From contig BAEM01000056.1 of assembly GCA_000314955.1 (NCBI GenBank), forward strand, positions 124,001 through 188,000: 64,000 bases of DNA, read 5' to 3'. Source of the stretch: Paraglaciecola chathamensis S18K6. Its GTDB lineage: Bacteria > Pseudomonadota > Gammaproteobacteria > Enterobacterales > Alteromonadaceae. Of the stretch, positions 10,421 through 19,792 are shown in pieces. Below the pieces are notes generated by a model. It was not told where the DNA came from and made no database searches. It saw only the letters and a list, made by a program, of their open reading frames with translations. Position 1 is the first letter of the stretch; each line of letters starts with the position of its first letter. Position numbers and translations under genes: made by a program.

Positions 10421-10464
10421 CATGCTATTAGCTTAACGCTTCGCGGCGTGAAGCTAATAGCATG
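10421..10464 (+). terminator. Stem-loop after smpB
   Basis: Perfect 14-bp inverted repeat CATGCTATTAGCTT / AAGCTAATAGCATG (10421-10434, 10451-10464) 15 bp after the smpB stop. There is no T-run on either side, so it may be a factor-assisted terminator or mRNA 3' end stabiliser. Confidence 0.5.
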
Positions 10465-10562
10465 ACTTCGAAAGAGAACAACTATTCATTCAGCCATGCG
10501 CCTCGTTTAAGCTCTTTTACACTATTGCTGAGTGATCACTTATTAAAGTGGAACGGTATAAG

Positions 10563-12356
10563 TTAGTCACTAACCGCACGTACCCATTGAGGTAACACCA
10601 CTGATTGCTCTATTGCGTACTGCTCCCAAGCGTCGCGCATTTCGGCGAATTTCTCTGGCTCTGAGCTAACCAAATCGTGTTGTTCTCCTGGGTCGTTAGC
10701 TATATTGTAAAGTCGCCAAGACTCACTGTTTTGAGGCGCTGCTAACCACGCTGGTTTAGACGATAACCAAAGCAGCTTCCAATCTCCTTTACGAATTGCT
10801 TTTTGTCCAAATAATTCCCAACCTAGCACTCGCTCATCTTGTTTGATACTTGCTACATTGCCTTTTAAAAATCCTTCGATGGAACTGCCCGTCATAGGCC
10901 TCACTGCCTTTCCTTGATACTCATGACCAGGGTGAGCAATACCTGCAAAGTCCAAAATAGTCGGCGCTAAATCTTTTACCGATACCACATCGCTTACCAT
11001 CTGCTTTTTATGCGCCACCTCTGGAAACGAAATAATGGCTGGGGAACGAATCCCCCCTTCCGACAAAAATTCTTTGTAGTGCTGAAATGGCCCAACACTC
11101 GCCCTTGCCCAGCCCGCGCCAGGGTAAACATAAGATCCCTTCTTTCCCATGTTCTGGTAACTTAAATCCCAAGCTTGGGGAAGCCAAGTGTCATTGCCCT
11201 CCAATTTGGAGCGGTCAGAGCCATCAGCGCCGTTATCTGACATGAAAATAACAACCGTATTTTCAAGTTCACCACTTTCACGCAGCGATGTAAGCACTCG
11301 GCCGAGTTGGAAATCCATACGCTCAACCACTGCGGCGTAAATTTCCATTGATTTTGCCTGTATTTTTTGCTGCTCTTTAGACAGCTGAGACCATGAGAGC
11401 ATATAATTATCGCGATTGGCAGGCGTTACATTTGGGCCAATAATTCCTTGTTTAATTGCCGATGCAATTCGCTTTTCTCGAAGGATGTCATAGCCCTTTT
11501 CATATTGCCCACGGTACAAGTTAAGATGCTCGTCGCGCACCTGCAATGGCCAATGGGGCGCTGAAAATGCCAAGTAAGCGAAAAAAGGTTTGTCATCGTC
11601 TTGATTTTTATTCAGTTGTTGAAGAATAAAATCCGCATAATATTCAGTGGCGTAAAAATCCTCCGGTAGACTCTCTACTGGTTTACCGTTGTGACGATAA
11701 AGCGCTTTTGGCACTTGCGAGGTCAACCCCATCATGTCGTTAAAATAGCTGGCGCCACCTTGCAAGAGTACAAAAGACTCTTCGAATCCTTGACGATCTG
11801 GTAAAAAAGCCGGTGCCTTCCCTAGGTGCCACTTACCCGCCATGTAAGTGTGGTAACCAGCCTCTTTCATCAAAGTTGCTATGGTCACGGCATTGGGGCT
11901 AATGTGCCCTTCATAACCTGGCTTGCCCCGTTGATTATCCGCTAAATGCTCAACCATATTTCCTAGACCGGCAGCATGACTATCACTACCGGTGAGTAGC
12001 ATAGCTCGAGTGGGTGAACAGGTAGCGGAGGTATAAAAGCTATTAAAGCTCACCCCATTGTCAGCTAGAGCATCAATATTAGGTGTGCGAATTTCACTAC
12101 CAAACGCACCAATATCAAACATGCCTAAATCATCCGCTACGACCAACAATATATTGGGAGCCTCTGAAGTAGGTGAATGTTGTAAGGTTCCATTTTGCTC
12201 TGCCACATTCGATAGGCCAGCGATTTCCTCATCCGCTGTACTAGCTTGGGCCAATGATAAATTCAGTAACGTCACACTGACGATAAAACTGACTCGCTCC
12301 AATAGAAACCGAAGGGCGCGGGGTAAAGCGCAGGAAAGAAAAAAGGCTTGTGTCAT
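10563..12356 (-). CDS. Secreted type I sulfatase (arylsulfatase family)
   Basis: 597 residues with a hydrophobic N-terminal segment (FIVSVTLLNLSLAQA, ~24-38) that looks like a signal peptide. The sulfatase domain starts at NILLVVADDLG with the metal-binding Asp pair (75-76). The formylglycine motif is C113-S-P-T-R, followed by AMLLTGSDSHAAGLG, a combination common in arylsulfatases of marine bacteria. GKWHLGK and FMSDNGADGS supply further active-site residues. It should act in the periplasm on sulfate esters of a polysaccharide or aromatic compound; the anaerobic or aerobic maturase it needs is not in the window. It follows the TonB receptor on the same strand but a terminator lies between them, so the two may be separate transcripts. 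Confidence 0.92.
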   Translation of the reverse strand: MTQAFFLSCALPRALRFLLERVSFIVSVTLLNLSLAQASTADEEIAGLSNVAEQNGTLQHSPTSEAPNILLVVADDLGMFDIGAFGSEIRTPNIDALADNGVSFNSFYTSATCSPTRAMLLTGSDSHAAGLGNMVEHLADNQRGKPGYEGHISPNAVTIATLMKEAGYHTYMAGKWHLGKAPAFLPDRQGFEESFVLLQGGASYFNDMMGLTSQVPKALYRHNGKPVESLPEDFYATEYYADFILQQLNKNQDDDKPFFAYLAFSAPHWPLQVRDEHLNLYRGQYEKGYDILREKRIASAIKQGIIGPNVTPANRDNYMLSWSQLSKEQQKIQAKSMEIYAAVVERMDFQLGRVLTSLRESGELENTVVIFMSDNGADGSDRSKLEGNDTWLPQAWDLSYQNMGKKGSYVYPGAGWARASVGPFQHYKEFLSEGGIRSPAIISFPEVAHKKQMVSDVVSVKDLAPTILDFAGIAHPGHEYQGKAVRPMTGSSIEGFLKGNVASIKQDERVLGWELFGQKAIRKGDWKLLWLSSKPAWLAAPQNSESWRLYNIANDPGEQHDLVSSEPEKFAEMRDAWEQYAIEQSVVLPQWVRAVSD

Positions 12357-12411
12357 GAGGTTCCTCTTTAAGAAAATGTGACATATCAGCTATCACGGTC
12401 AATAAACTCAA

Positions 12412-12449
12412 TAAAAAGCGTGCTGCGACACAGCTTCCGCCGCAGCACG
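12412..12449 (-). terminator. Intrinsic terminator after the TonB receptor gene
   Basis: CGTGCTGCG / CGCAGCACG inverted repeat (12419-12427, 12441-12449) followed on the minus strand by CTTTTTATTG, just after the receptor stop codon. Confidence 0.75.
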
Positions 12450-12465
12450 AGAAAGGCCCGTGTGG

Positions 12466-14928
12466 TTAATCGGCATAAAACCGATAACGGGCTTGCAGAT
12501 AAATCTCTCTTGGGCGCGCTCTATTCTCAAAAGAACTCCCAGAGTCCGCTTGCGTACGAGACGTCGTTGCGTACTCTTCATCCGTCAGGTTTTTAGCCCC
12601 TAAGGTAAATTCCCAATCTTCTTCAGATGTGATGTAAGTCACACTGGCATTAACCGTTGAGTAACTGCTTTGCGCATTTCGCGGGCTGTTTTCTATGCTG
12701 TAAAATTGGTCATCTGTGTACATCCAATCGATGCGAGAGCGCATAAATGCTCCGCTGGTAAAATCAAAGGTATGGTTCACCCCAAAGGCAATTTGCCAAT
12801 CTGGGTTGTAGGGCAATTGATTTGCTGTGGTAATGGTCGTCAGCGTGTTATCCGCTCCAGATACCAATTCACCACCTAAAATGGAGTCAAGCGAGGAGTT
12901 CAAAAAACCAATGGAGACGTCGAATCGTAAATTGTCGGTCGCTACATAATTTAATTCAGCCTCGAAACCTGAAATACTCGCCTCACCTAAATTCGAGGTA
13001 TTCGGTGCACCGTTTAACACAGGATCTGAGAACTCAAGCTGCATATCTTGATAATCCGTTTGAAACACGGCGGCATTCAGGCGTAGCACACCGTCAAGCA
13101 TCATTGACTTTATGCCAAGCTCAAATGAATCTACTTGTTCGGAGCCAAATTCCACGGTATCAAGATCCGGAATGCCCTCAGGCAATCCAGGGAAGCGCAC
13201 CGGCCAGCCCCCATCTCTAAAACCGTTAGAGAATTGGCCATACAGCATCACGTCATCACTGTAATCCCAGGATAAATTAACTAACACATTGGTTTCTTCA
13301 GCACTTTGTTCATCGCGCTGCTGCACTGTAAACCAAGGGGCTGTTTTGTCTCCACGAAACAAATTCAGATCCACCATTTTGTCATTCTTGGTGTAACGGG
13401 CGCCCAAAGTTAAATCGAGCGTCTCGCTAATGCCATACACAAGCTGGGCGTAAGCAGCTTTAGAGGTGTTCTCTACTTTTCGCTCTATGGTTTGAAAGAA
13501 AGGCAAAGTAGCTGCAGCAGGCGCTGCCCCCGCTGGCGGCAATAAAGGGGTTATCAAAGACACATCTTGCTGCGCATCTTCGTTGAAATAATACAAACCT
13601 GTCACATAGGACAAACTCTCGGATATTTTCCCCGCTAACTGAAACTCATGGGAATATTGGCTCTGCTCAAAGTCATCATTGTCGTTTTGAAAAATAACAT
13701 AAGGTGTAAAGTCGTTATCATTGGTGAAACTTGCATCCATTTCCCGGTAGGCGCTAGTCACGGTTAAGGTGCCTATGTCCATATCCCAGGAGAATATTAA
13801 CGAAGCGCCTCCTGCATCAAGTTTTTGCTCAGGGGTGATTTTATTGCCTTCTTTATCAACCCATAGCGAATTCACCTTGTCATTGCCTAGAATATGCGCG
13901 TTGCCATAGCAATCAAGGCTGGTATTAACCAAAGACGCATCGCTGCAGGTCGCGGTATCAGTCGACACCCAAGCCGCATTCGGGGAAGGCACGCTCGCCC
14001 CAGCGAAATGTGCTAGGCCTGTGTTAAACCGAAAAGCCGACGGAAAGGTTGAGCGGTCATCGCCAGCAACATTTCCCGAGCCTGGTTCAGCTGAAATATT
14101 GCCTAGTTGAGTGGGCAATATCGCCGCTGGCGGATCTTGTCGCTTTGACCAATCTGCCGCAAAATCAATACTCATATCATCACTTAGTTCAAAACGCAGT
14201 GCACCGCGCACACCCCAAACGTCTTCTCCGCCTAGCTGTAAATCGTCGTACTGCACAGCATCAACATAACCGTCTCGCTCACGATAAAACCCACCGACTC
14301 GAGCTGCGACGTGCTCAGAAATAGGAATACTGCTTGAAGCTTTTAAAAATCGGTAGCCGTTTTCACCTACCGCTAGGGACACATTGCCTTCAAACCCTTG
14401 TGCAGGGTCAGGCTTTTTAGAAATAAGGTTAATTGCCCCACCAATGGAATTACGACCAAACAACGTGCCTTGCGGTCCGCGCAGCACCTCAACTCTGTCT
14501 AAGTCCATCAAATCCGTTAAGCTACCTAACATTCTGCCCAGATAAATGCCGTCAATGTACATGCCTACAGCAGGGTCGTTATTGACGTTGAAATCGCTTT
14601 GGCCAATACCGCGTATAAAAACCGTTGGCGCAGCAGACATACCACTGGTCGATCCCCCTGTTTGAAAATGCACATTGGGTGATGCAGCAGCCACGTCAGT
14701 AATATCAACGGCCCCGCGGTTTTCTAGTTCGAGTTCGCTAAAGGCCGAAATGGCGATAGGGGCGTGTTGCAACCCTTCCTCCATTTTACGCCCTGTTATG
14801 GTGATTTCTTCTATATCGAGTTGGCTTTCAGCGTGTGCCGATAACCCTGCAAAAATACTCAGTGACAATAGTGAAACAGCGGCGCTAGGCATCCGTAAAG
14901 CAAGTGTGTTGGGTGTGTTATTTTTCAT
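12466..14928 (-). CDS. TonB-dependent outer-membrane receptor
   Basis: 820 residues: signal peptide (to ~33, SAHA), then a TonB-box-like segment and plug domain (EEITITGRKMEEGLQ... VFIRGIGQSDF... GIYLGR... VEVLRGPQGTLFGRNSIGGAIN), then a beta-barrel ending in aromatic YRFYAD. The plug closely follows the Fe-independent, catabolic type of receptor (DPAVGMYIDGIYLGR) common in sphingomonads and alteromonads, which import aromatic or steroid-like and sugar compounds. Divergent LysR gene and adjacent sulfatase suggest uptake of a sulfated substrate; the substrate itself cannot be read from sequence. Confidence 0.93.
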   Translation of the reverse strand: MKNNTPNTLALRMPSAAVSLLSLSIFAGLSAHAESQLDIEEITITGRKMEEGLQHAPIAISAFSELELENRGAVDITDVAAASPNVHFQTGGSTSGMSAAPTVFIRGIGQSDFNVNNDPAVGMYIDGIYLGRMLGSLTDLMDLDRVEVLRGPQGTLFGRNSIGGAINLISKKPDPAQGFEGNVSLAVGENGYRFLKASSSIPISEHVAARVGGFYRERDGYVDAVQYDDLQLGGEDVWGVRGALRFELSDDMSIDFAADWSKRQDPPAAILPTQLGNISAEPGSGNVAGDDRSTFPSAFRFNTGLAHFAGASVPSPNAAWVSTDTATCSDASLVNTSLDCYGNAHILGNDKVNSLWVDKEGNKITPEQKLDAGGASLIFSWDMDIGTLTVTSAYREMDASFTNDNDFTPYVIFQNDNDDFEQSQYSHEFQLAGKISESLSYVTGLYYFNEDAQQDVSLITPLLPPAGAAPAAATLPFFQTIERKVENTSKAAYAQLVYGISETLDLTLGARYTKNDKMVDLNLFRGDKTAPWFTVQQRDEQSAEETNVLVNLSWDYSDDVMLYGQFSNGFRDGGWPVRFPGLPEGIPDLDTVEFGSEQVDSFELGIKSMMLDGVLRLNAAVFQTDYQDMQLEFSDPVLNGAPNTSNLGEASISGFEAELNYVATDNLRFDVSIGFLNSSLDSILGGELVSGADNTLTTITTANQLPYNPDWQIAFGVNHTFDFTSGAFMRSRIDWMYTDDQFYSIENSPRNAQSSYSTVNASVTYITSEEDWEFTLGAKNLTDEEYATTSRTQADSGSSFENRARPREIYLQARYRFYAD

Positions 14929-15127
14929 TCTTTGTGCCCTATTGAAGTAGTCTATATCCAGACCTTGTTACCAAATTAACAATTAGATACATCTATTTAA
15001 CAATTGGACGATAGCAAAGGCGTAGTGTTAATTATATTTGATTATTGTTTATATATTGTTAAGTTTAACTTACCATAATTCGCGAATAGCAGCTTCATAT
15101 GAAGTGCGTGAAATAGGTAATAAATAA
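14929..15127. promoter_or_regulatory. Divergent control region, TonB receptor / LysR
   Basis: AT-rich 199-bp spacer. Two direct TTAACAATT copies (14977-14985 and 14998-15006) and an inverted ATTGTTAAG (15055-15063) are candidate LysR half-sites. CAGACCTTGTTACCAAA at 14959-14975 resembles CAGGATCTTGTTACAAAA upstream of the MFS gene (17278-17295), suggesting one regulator acts on both. Binding is inferred. Confidence 0.4.
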
Positions 15128-16057
15128 ATGGAAATCAGGCAGTTACGTCATTTTATCGCAGTGGTCGAGGCAGGCAACTTACGCAAAGCCAGTGAGAATA
15201 CCCACATCACCCACCCCGCTTTGAGCATGAGTTTAAAAAGTCTTGAAAGTAGTTTGGGGGTTAAGTTGCTTGAGCGTGACCGGCGTGGCATAGCGCTGAC
15301 ATATGCCGGTGAAAAGTTCCTGCCCGCCGCTCACTCTTTACTAAAACAAATCGATGATTTGCGTTCTTCTTTACTTGGTACACAAGACAGCCCCACAGGA
15401 AATGTTCGACTGGGTATTCCCTACGGCATTAACAATGCTTTAGCTGCGCCTTTGTTTAAGCAATTGCAAGAGCGCTATCCTGGTATAAATCTCATTATCG
15501 AGGAAGGCAACACCACAAGTTTAGAGCGCTCTTTTGACAATGACTTACTCGATTTAATGATCAGCTATGACATTCAAAAGAAGCTTGACCAAAAGTCTGA
15601 GCCGCTTTACGTAGAGCAGCTTTATTTGGTCAGTGCCTTTGATCCCACTTTGGCCCAAGATGCCGAAATCAACTTTGCTGACTTAGTTAATTTCCCTATT
15701 GTATCCAGCCCTGGTACACACTCTATGCGCAGAACACTTGAGCGATACGCATTTGAAAACGGTATCCAATTTGATTTTTCATTGGACTTCCAATCTGCCC
15801 ATTCCAGTTTAAAAATAGCCGTTGAAGGTCTCGCCCACACTATTGCTCCTTGGGATTTGATCCACGATCATGTGAGAGGTAATTTAATCAGCGCACGGCG
15901 CATAGTTAGCCCCTGCATGGAGCGAACCGCCTGTTTAGTTTCATCTTTACGAGGGGTTCACACCACCGCTACAGACGCGGTGATTTCATCGATAAAATCA
16001 GCCATCGACAGCGCAAGAAAAGACGACAAAATACGAGGACGGTCATTTATTCATTAA
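15128..16057 (+). CDS. LysR-family transcriptional regulator
   Basis: 309 residues. N-terminal winged HTH (MEIRQLRHFIAVVEAGNLRKASENTHITHPALSMSLKSLE), linker helix, then a type 2 periplasmic-binding-like effector domain from ~residue 93 (GNVRLGIPYGINNALAAPLF). Divergent from the TonB receptor gene and convergent with the MFS gene, whose stop codon overlaps its own by three bases. By analogy with other LysR regulators it likely controls the divergent receptor and perhaps the sulfatase and carrier. The ligand is unknown. Confidence 0.93.
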   Translation: MEIRQLRHFIAVVEAGNLRKASENTHITHPALSMSLKSLESSLGVKLLERDRRGIALTYAGEKFLPAAHSLLKQIDDLRSSLLGTQDSPTGNVRLGIPYGINNALAAPLFKQLQERYPGINLIIEEGNTTSLERSFDNDLLDLMISYDIQKKLDQKSEPLYVEQLYLVSAFDPTLAQDAEINFADLVNFPIVSSPGTHSMRRTLERYAFENGIQFDFSLDFQSAHSSLKIAVEGLAHTIAPWDLIHDHVRGNLISARRIVSPCMERTACLVSSLRGVHTTATDAVISSIKSAIDSARKDDKIRGRSFIH

Positions 16058-17241
16058 CGCTTAAAGCTGGCTGACAACGTCTTTGGGAGCTTGATATGTT
16101 CTGCGGCAACTGGCCTTTTCAGGCTCACCAAAACCAAGGCGGTTATCACCATGCAAAGTAAAGTGAGTATGGGCAGCCAATATAACGAGACATGTGTCAT
16201 CAGCAGTGATACCACATATGAGCCGAATGCCATGCCTGTGGCAAGCGCAACGTGACTTAAAATTGCCAAGCGCCCAAATTGGTTAAACACCGACATTAAG
16301 CCCACTAAATAAGGAATGGTGACCACCCGCGAAATGCAAATTAAGCAGGAACCTAATAAAAAGTAGCCCACATTTGTACTGCTGAACATGAGTAAAATAG
16401 CGCCACCTGCTCCCATGAATAAACCAATAGAAATAGGAGCAGCTCGACCATAACGCGTTCCTGCAAGTGTGCTGAGAAAACCACCGAAAATTGACGAAAC
16501 CGTCGCCGCTGACAATACCCAGCCCGTATCAGCCAACGATATCCCTTCGTATTCGCCCATAGGGACAAGTGCTGACCACATAATACTCGTGCCCATGGCA
16601 AAGACGAATAACGCGATTAAAATCAAAATATTGTTACGAGGAAAATAAAGTACTGAACTGCTTGCCGCCCCGTTACATTGCTTATTAACCGATGCGTAGG
16701 CATTACTGGGGATCGCGTTTGTGGGCCCCATCAGTAACAAGCCAAGCACAGCTAATATGAAATAGACGCCATCAACCCCAAACCGTGTGATAACTAAAGG
16801 AAGTAGCGCCATGCCAAGCGCACTAAATAGAAGTTGCACCACCAACTTACCGGAAAAAATGCGCTCGGTATCAGGCAAAGTGGCGATCACCACCATATAC
16901 AAAATAAGTAAGGTACCTGAAAAGAAGCCCCCAATACCGCGCAGTATCGCTATGTAGGTAAAATCAACCAACAATGTACTTATTAGATTTATTAGCACTA
17001 GCGCCAATAACGACACAATAGAGACGCCGCGCCAGCTAATTTTTGATACCCACCATAACGCTGGCACGGCAGAAAATGCACTGGCTAACAACTCAGTTGC
17101 AATGACAAACACAGCCTCAGACTCGCTGAACTGATAGCTACTAACCAGCCCGCTGATCAGCAAAGGAGCAAACACCAACGCAGCGTTCGCCACCATAGAC
17201 GCGGTGCCAAAATAGAGTATTAAGCCGAATTTGATCGGCAT
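16054..17241 (-). CDS. Major facilitator superfamily transporter
   Basis: 395 residues with about 12 hydrophobic helices (for example ASMVANAALVFAPLLISGLV, ISLLALVLINLIS-type stretches, MALLPLVITRFGVDGVYFIL). No ATPase or substrate signature, so assignment is to MFS by topology and length. It sits in the same block as the sulfatase and TonB receptor and may carry the released product across the inner membrane. Its promoter region shares a motif with that of the TonB receptor. The 3' end overlaps the end of the LysR gene tail to tail. Confidence 0.8.
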   Translation of the reverse strand: MPIKFGLILYFGTASMVANAALVFAPLLISGLVSSYQFSESEAVFVIATELLASAFSAVPALWWVSKISWRGVSIVSLLALVLINLISTLLVDFTYIAILRGIGGFFSGTLLILYMVVIATLPDTERIFSGKLVVQLLFSALGMALLPLVITRFGVDGVYFILAVLGLLLMGPTNAIPSNAYASVNKQCNGAASSSVLYFPRNNILILIALFVFAMGTSIMWSALVPMGEYEGISLADTGWVLSAATVSSIFGGFLSTLAGTRYGRAAPISIGLFMGAGGAILLMFSSTNVGYFLLGSCLICISRVVTIPYLVGLMSVFNQFGRLAILSHVALATGMAFGSYVVSLLMTHVSLYWLPILTLLCMVITALVLVSLKRPVAAEHIKLPKTLSASFKR

Positions 17242-17269
17242 GCAACGTCCTTCATAATGATCGAAAGAC

Positions 17270-17295
17270 GTAACATACAGGATCTTGTTACAAAA
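17270..17295. promoter_or_regulatory. Candidate operator upstream of the MFS gene
   Basis: GTAACA / TGTTAC inverted repeat (17270-17275, 17286-17291, 10-bp spacer), overlapped by CAGGATCTTGTTACAAAA, which has a close relative in front of the TonB receptor gene at about the same distance from the start codon (31-37 bp). Role inferred. Confidence 0.35.
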
Positions 17296-17482
17296 AGGTT
17301 AAATTTACTTAATTTTTAATTTACTACTTACACTTCAACAAATTGAAATGAAACGGATGTATCAAATTATGAGTAATAAATATCCCATTAAAAGGCTATC
17401 TAACATACATTTAAGGGATAAATACCCCTGCACAATGACGTTTTCGCGCCCTTGCTGCTCACCCATAACATAGCTTGTTCTT

Positions 17483-18849
17483 TCACATCAGCTCATCATT
17501 AAAGCGTTTTCGATAACGTTTGGTGAGCTTGGCAGTGCGCACCTGATCCAAAATTAAACTTATAATGGGTGACAACTTCCCTTGGGGGCTTTTCCCTCGC
17601 CTACCCGGCGAATTTGCCTTTTCACCATTGCCATAGTGGCAAGGCCCGACAAGGTTTTGTCTTTCCATTTAAGCTTGGGCATGACGTGAACGTCCTCTTG
17701 TTTTTGCTGCCACTTATTCGGTAAATCAGGGGTAAACGCCAGTGCAGTGGCCATACCCACTAATGCCACGCCTGAATCTATCACCTGCTGCGCTACGGGT
17801 AATCGAGTGATGCCACCTGTGGTCATGATTGGCGTAGATGAATGCGCACTAATCCCTTGCGCAAACTCTAAAAAATAGGCTTCTCGGGCTAACGTTCGCG
17901 CATCTGCAGTATTGCCTTGCATAGCGGGAGCTTCGTAACTGCCGCCCGACAACTCCACAAAATCAATGTTTACCTCGCTGAGCATATCCACGACCATTTG
18001 TGCATCAGCAGGCTCAAAGCCACCGCGCTGAAAATCAGCAGAATTGAGTTTCACTGAAACAGAAAAGAGCGAGCCGCATGCTTGTTTTATTTCACGGGTA
18101 ATGGTTAACAATAATCGCGCACGGTTTTCAATGCTGCCGCCCCAATGGTCATTTCGTTTATTCGTTAAAGGCGACAAAAATTGAGCTAGCAAGTAACCGT
18201 GGGCAGCATGAATCTGTACTCCATCAAAACCGGCTTTTTGCGCTTGCTGAGCACTGTTTACAAAACGGTTAATCACATCTTCTATTTCAGCCACGTCCAT
18301 CGCTTTAGGCTGACCAAATAAATGTGAATGCTTACCCATATCAAGGGGTACGTTTGATGCGGATAATACCTTTCCGCCCATTTTGCTAAACACTTGCCTT
18401 CCAGGGTGATTAATTTGCATCACCACCTTGCAACCATTGAGCTTTGAGACACGCGCCAGCTTAGCAAACGCCGCTATATCGGTGTTTTGCTCTAACGCTA
18501 GCCCTCCAGGGCCTGTCATGGCTAAATGGTCCACCATGACATTCCCCGTCAAAATAAGCCCAGCGCCCCCTTCTGCCCACTTACGGTACATAGTGAGCAG
18601 CGTTTGCGAGGGTACCTGTTCAACCGTTGCTAGGTTTTCTTCCATGGCCGCTTTCACAATTCGGTTTTTAAGCGTTAATCCACTTGGTAAGGTAAATGCT
18701 GAAAATAGCGTATCTACTTTACGGCTTGGCGCGTAACCTTCATCAATACGAGCAGCAGTAGACGTAGCAATAGGCGCAGCCGGCTCCTCATTTTTTAAGG
18801 TAGCTTTCTTAGCAATGTTATCGCTCGCGGCTTTCGGGGTGTTTGGCAT
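17483..18849 (-). CDS. Old yellow enzyme family NADH:flavin oxidoreductase, frameshifted near the 3' end
   Basis: An FMN TIM-barrel oxidoreductase of the OYE/2,4-dienoyl-CoA reductase-like group. Markers: LTLKNRIVKAAMEE, QINHPGRQ, QIHAAHGYLLAQFLSPLTNKRNDHWGGSIENRARLL, SVKLNSADFQRGG and MTTGGI. The first ~40 residues form an Ala/Lys/Glu-rich extension. The frame that starts at 18849 ends early at 17560 (GKAPKGSCHPL), while the minus-1 frame continues with KLSPIISLILDQVRTAKLTKRYRKRF to a stop at 17483, the usual C-terminus of this family. One extra base in the tract around 17575-17595 (GGGAAAAGCCCCCAAGGG) explains it. A real mutation or a sequencing error are both possible. The gene is controlled by the divergent MerR gene. 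Confidence 0.85.
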
Positions 18850-18879
18850 AAAACAGCTTATTAAATTGACATTGAATTC

Positions 18880-18910
18880 ACTATAACCTTAAAGTCAGCT
18901 TTAAGGTCAA
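18880..18910 (-). promoter_or_regulatory. MerR-type promoter/operator of the OYE gene
   Basis: On the minus strand: -35 TTGACC (18910-18905), a 19-bp spacer, -10 TATAGT (18885-18880). Inside the spacer lies the perfect dyad ACCTTAAAG-N4-CTTTAAGGT (18886-18907). The overlong 19-bp spacer holding a dyad is the classical architecture that MerR-family activators untwist. Confidence 0.85.
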
Positions 18911-18944
18911 TAGGCTATTTAAAACCAACAAAGAATGAGCAAGA

Positions 18945-19346
18945 ATGAAAATAGGTGAATTAGCAAAACAAAGTGGTGTTAGCGCCAGTACCCTGCGCTT
19001 TTACGAAAGCAAAGGCTTACTGAAAAGCAACAGAAACAGCAATGGTTATCGCCAATACACTCAAGAAAGCGTGCGTCAAATACAACTAATAAAATTCTCT
19101 CAAAGCTTAGGCTTTACGCTAGATGAACTGCCAACGGCTGAAACAAATGAAGCAAGCTTTGATCATGACTTAATACTGCAACGGCTAAAGAACAAACGCC
19201 AAGAAGCGCACCTTTTGCTAGCCGAAATACAACGTAAATCAGACCGCCTAGACAAACTGATCGAGCTATTGAACAAAAACTGGGCAAACGGACAATGTTT
19301 ACCTGAGCAAACTTTAAGCAAAGTGTTAGATGAAGCGAATTATTAA
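18945..19346 (+). CDS. MerR-family transcriptional regulator
   Basis: 133 residues: N-terminal MerR winged HTH (MKIGELAKQSGVSASTLRFYESKGLLKSNRNSNGYRQYTQ), dimerisation coiled coil (~80-120, RLKNKRQEAHLLLAEIQRKSDRLDKLIELL), then a short tail with a single Cys (GQCLPEQ). One cysteine is too few for a metal- or Fe-S-type sensor of the MerR/SoxR kind, so the signal is more likely an organic or electrophilic compound, as for the YyaN/AdhR-like group. Divergent from the OYE gene, with the MerR operator between them, a pairing typical of electrophile or aldehyde stress response. Confidence 0.93.
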   Translation: MKIGELAKQSGVSASTLRFYESKGLLKSNRNSNGYRQYTQESVRQIQLIKFSQSLGFTLDELPTAETNEASFDHDLILQRLKNKRQEAHLLLAEIQRKSDRLDKLIELLNKNWANGQCLPEQTLSKVLDEANY

Positions 19347-19429
19347 CTGCGCTGGCTACGCATATTAGTGATTTCCCCCAAGTTTATGTTACAATGCGCA
19401 GCGTTGGTAGTTTGCAACCAACCACATTT

Positions 19430-19786
19430 GGGGCTGATTTTGGATTCGACAAGATTCTTGAGGCTTTAGGTGCATGCAGAGGAGCGGTTTGCCTCTTAAA
19501 AAGCCGCATTTAAATAGTCGCAAACGACGAAAACTACGCTCTAGCCGCTTAATAACCGGCTAAGCCCTTCCACTCATACTTTTTCTGCTAGTAGAGGTTC
19601 GGAAGGTCATCCCAGCAGAATAGCGAGGGAACCTTGTCTAAGGGTGAACCGCGAAACAGTATTAGACCCGCTATGAGAAATCCTGTCTGCCGGAGTTCGA
19701 AATAGTTAAATAAAAGACAGAATAAGCATGTAGTACCGACGGTTGACGTTTTTTGGACGCGGGTTCAACTCCCGCCAGCTCCACCA
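19430..19786 (+). ncRNA. ssrA: Transfer-messenger RNA
   Basis: Starts GGGGCTGATTTTGGATTCGAC and ends GGGTTCAACTCCC...CCACCA, giving the tRNA-like domain with an encoded CCA (357 nt). The tag reading frame at 19520-19552 encodes ANDENYALAA followed by TAA TAA, the usual gammaproteobacterial tag. A -10-like TACAAT lies at 19390-19395, so the promoter is close upstream. The 3' end is the integration site of the element that follows; the tRNA-like end remains intact. Confidence 0.98.
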
Positions 19787-19790
19787 AACA
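19765..19790 (+). other. Attachment site copy 1 (ssrA 3' end)
   Basis: The last 22 bases of ssrA plus AACA. A 26-bp identical copy is found at 35708-35733 and a 21-bp copy (matching from 19770) at 29046-29066. These repeats bracket the two inserted segments. Confidence 0.9.
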
Positions 19791-19792
19791 AA

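Noticed and set aside
17483-17668. Programmed minus-1 frameshifting in the old yellow enzyme gene
   Set aside because: No slippery heptamer in the right phase; an indel in the homopolymer tract explains it better.
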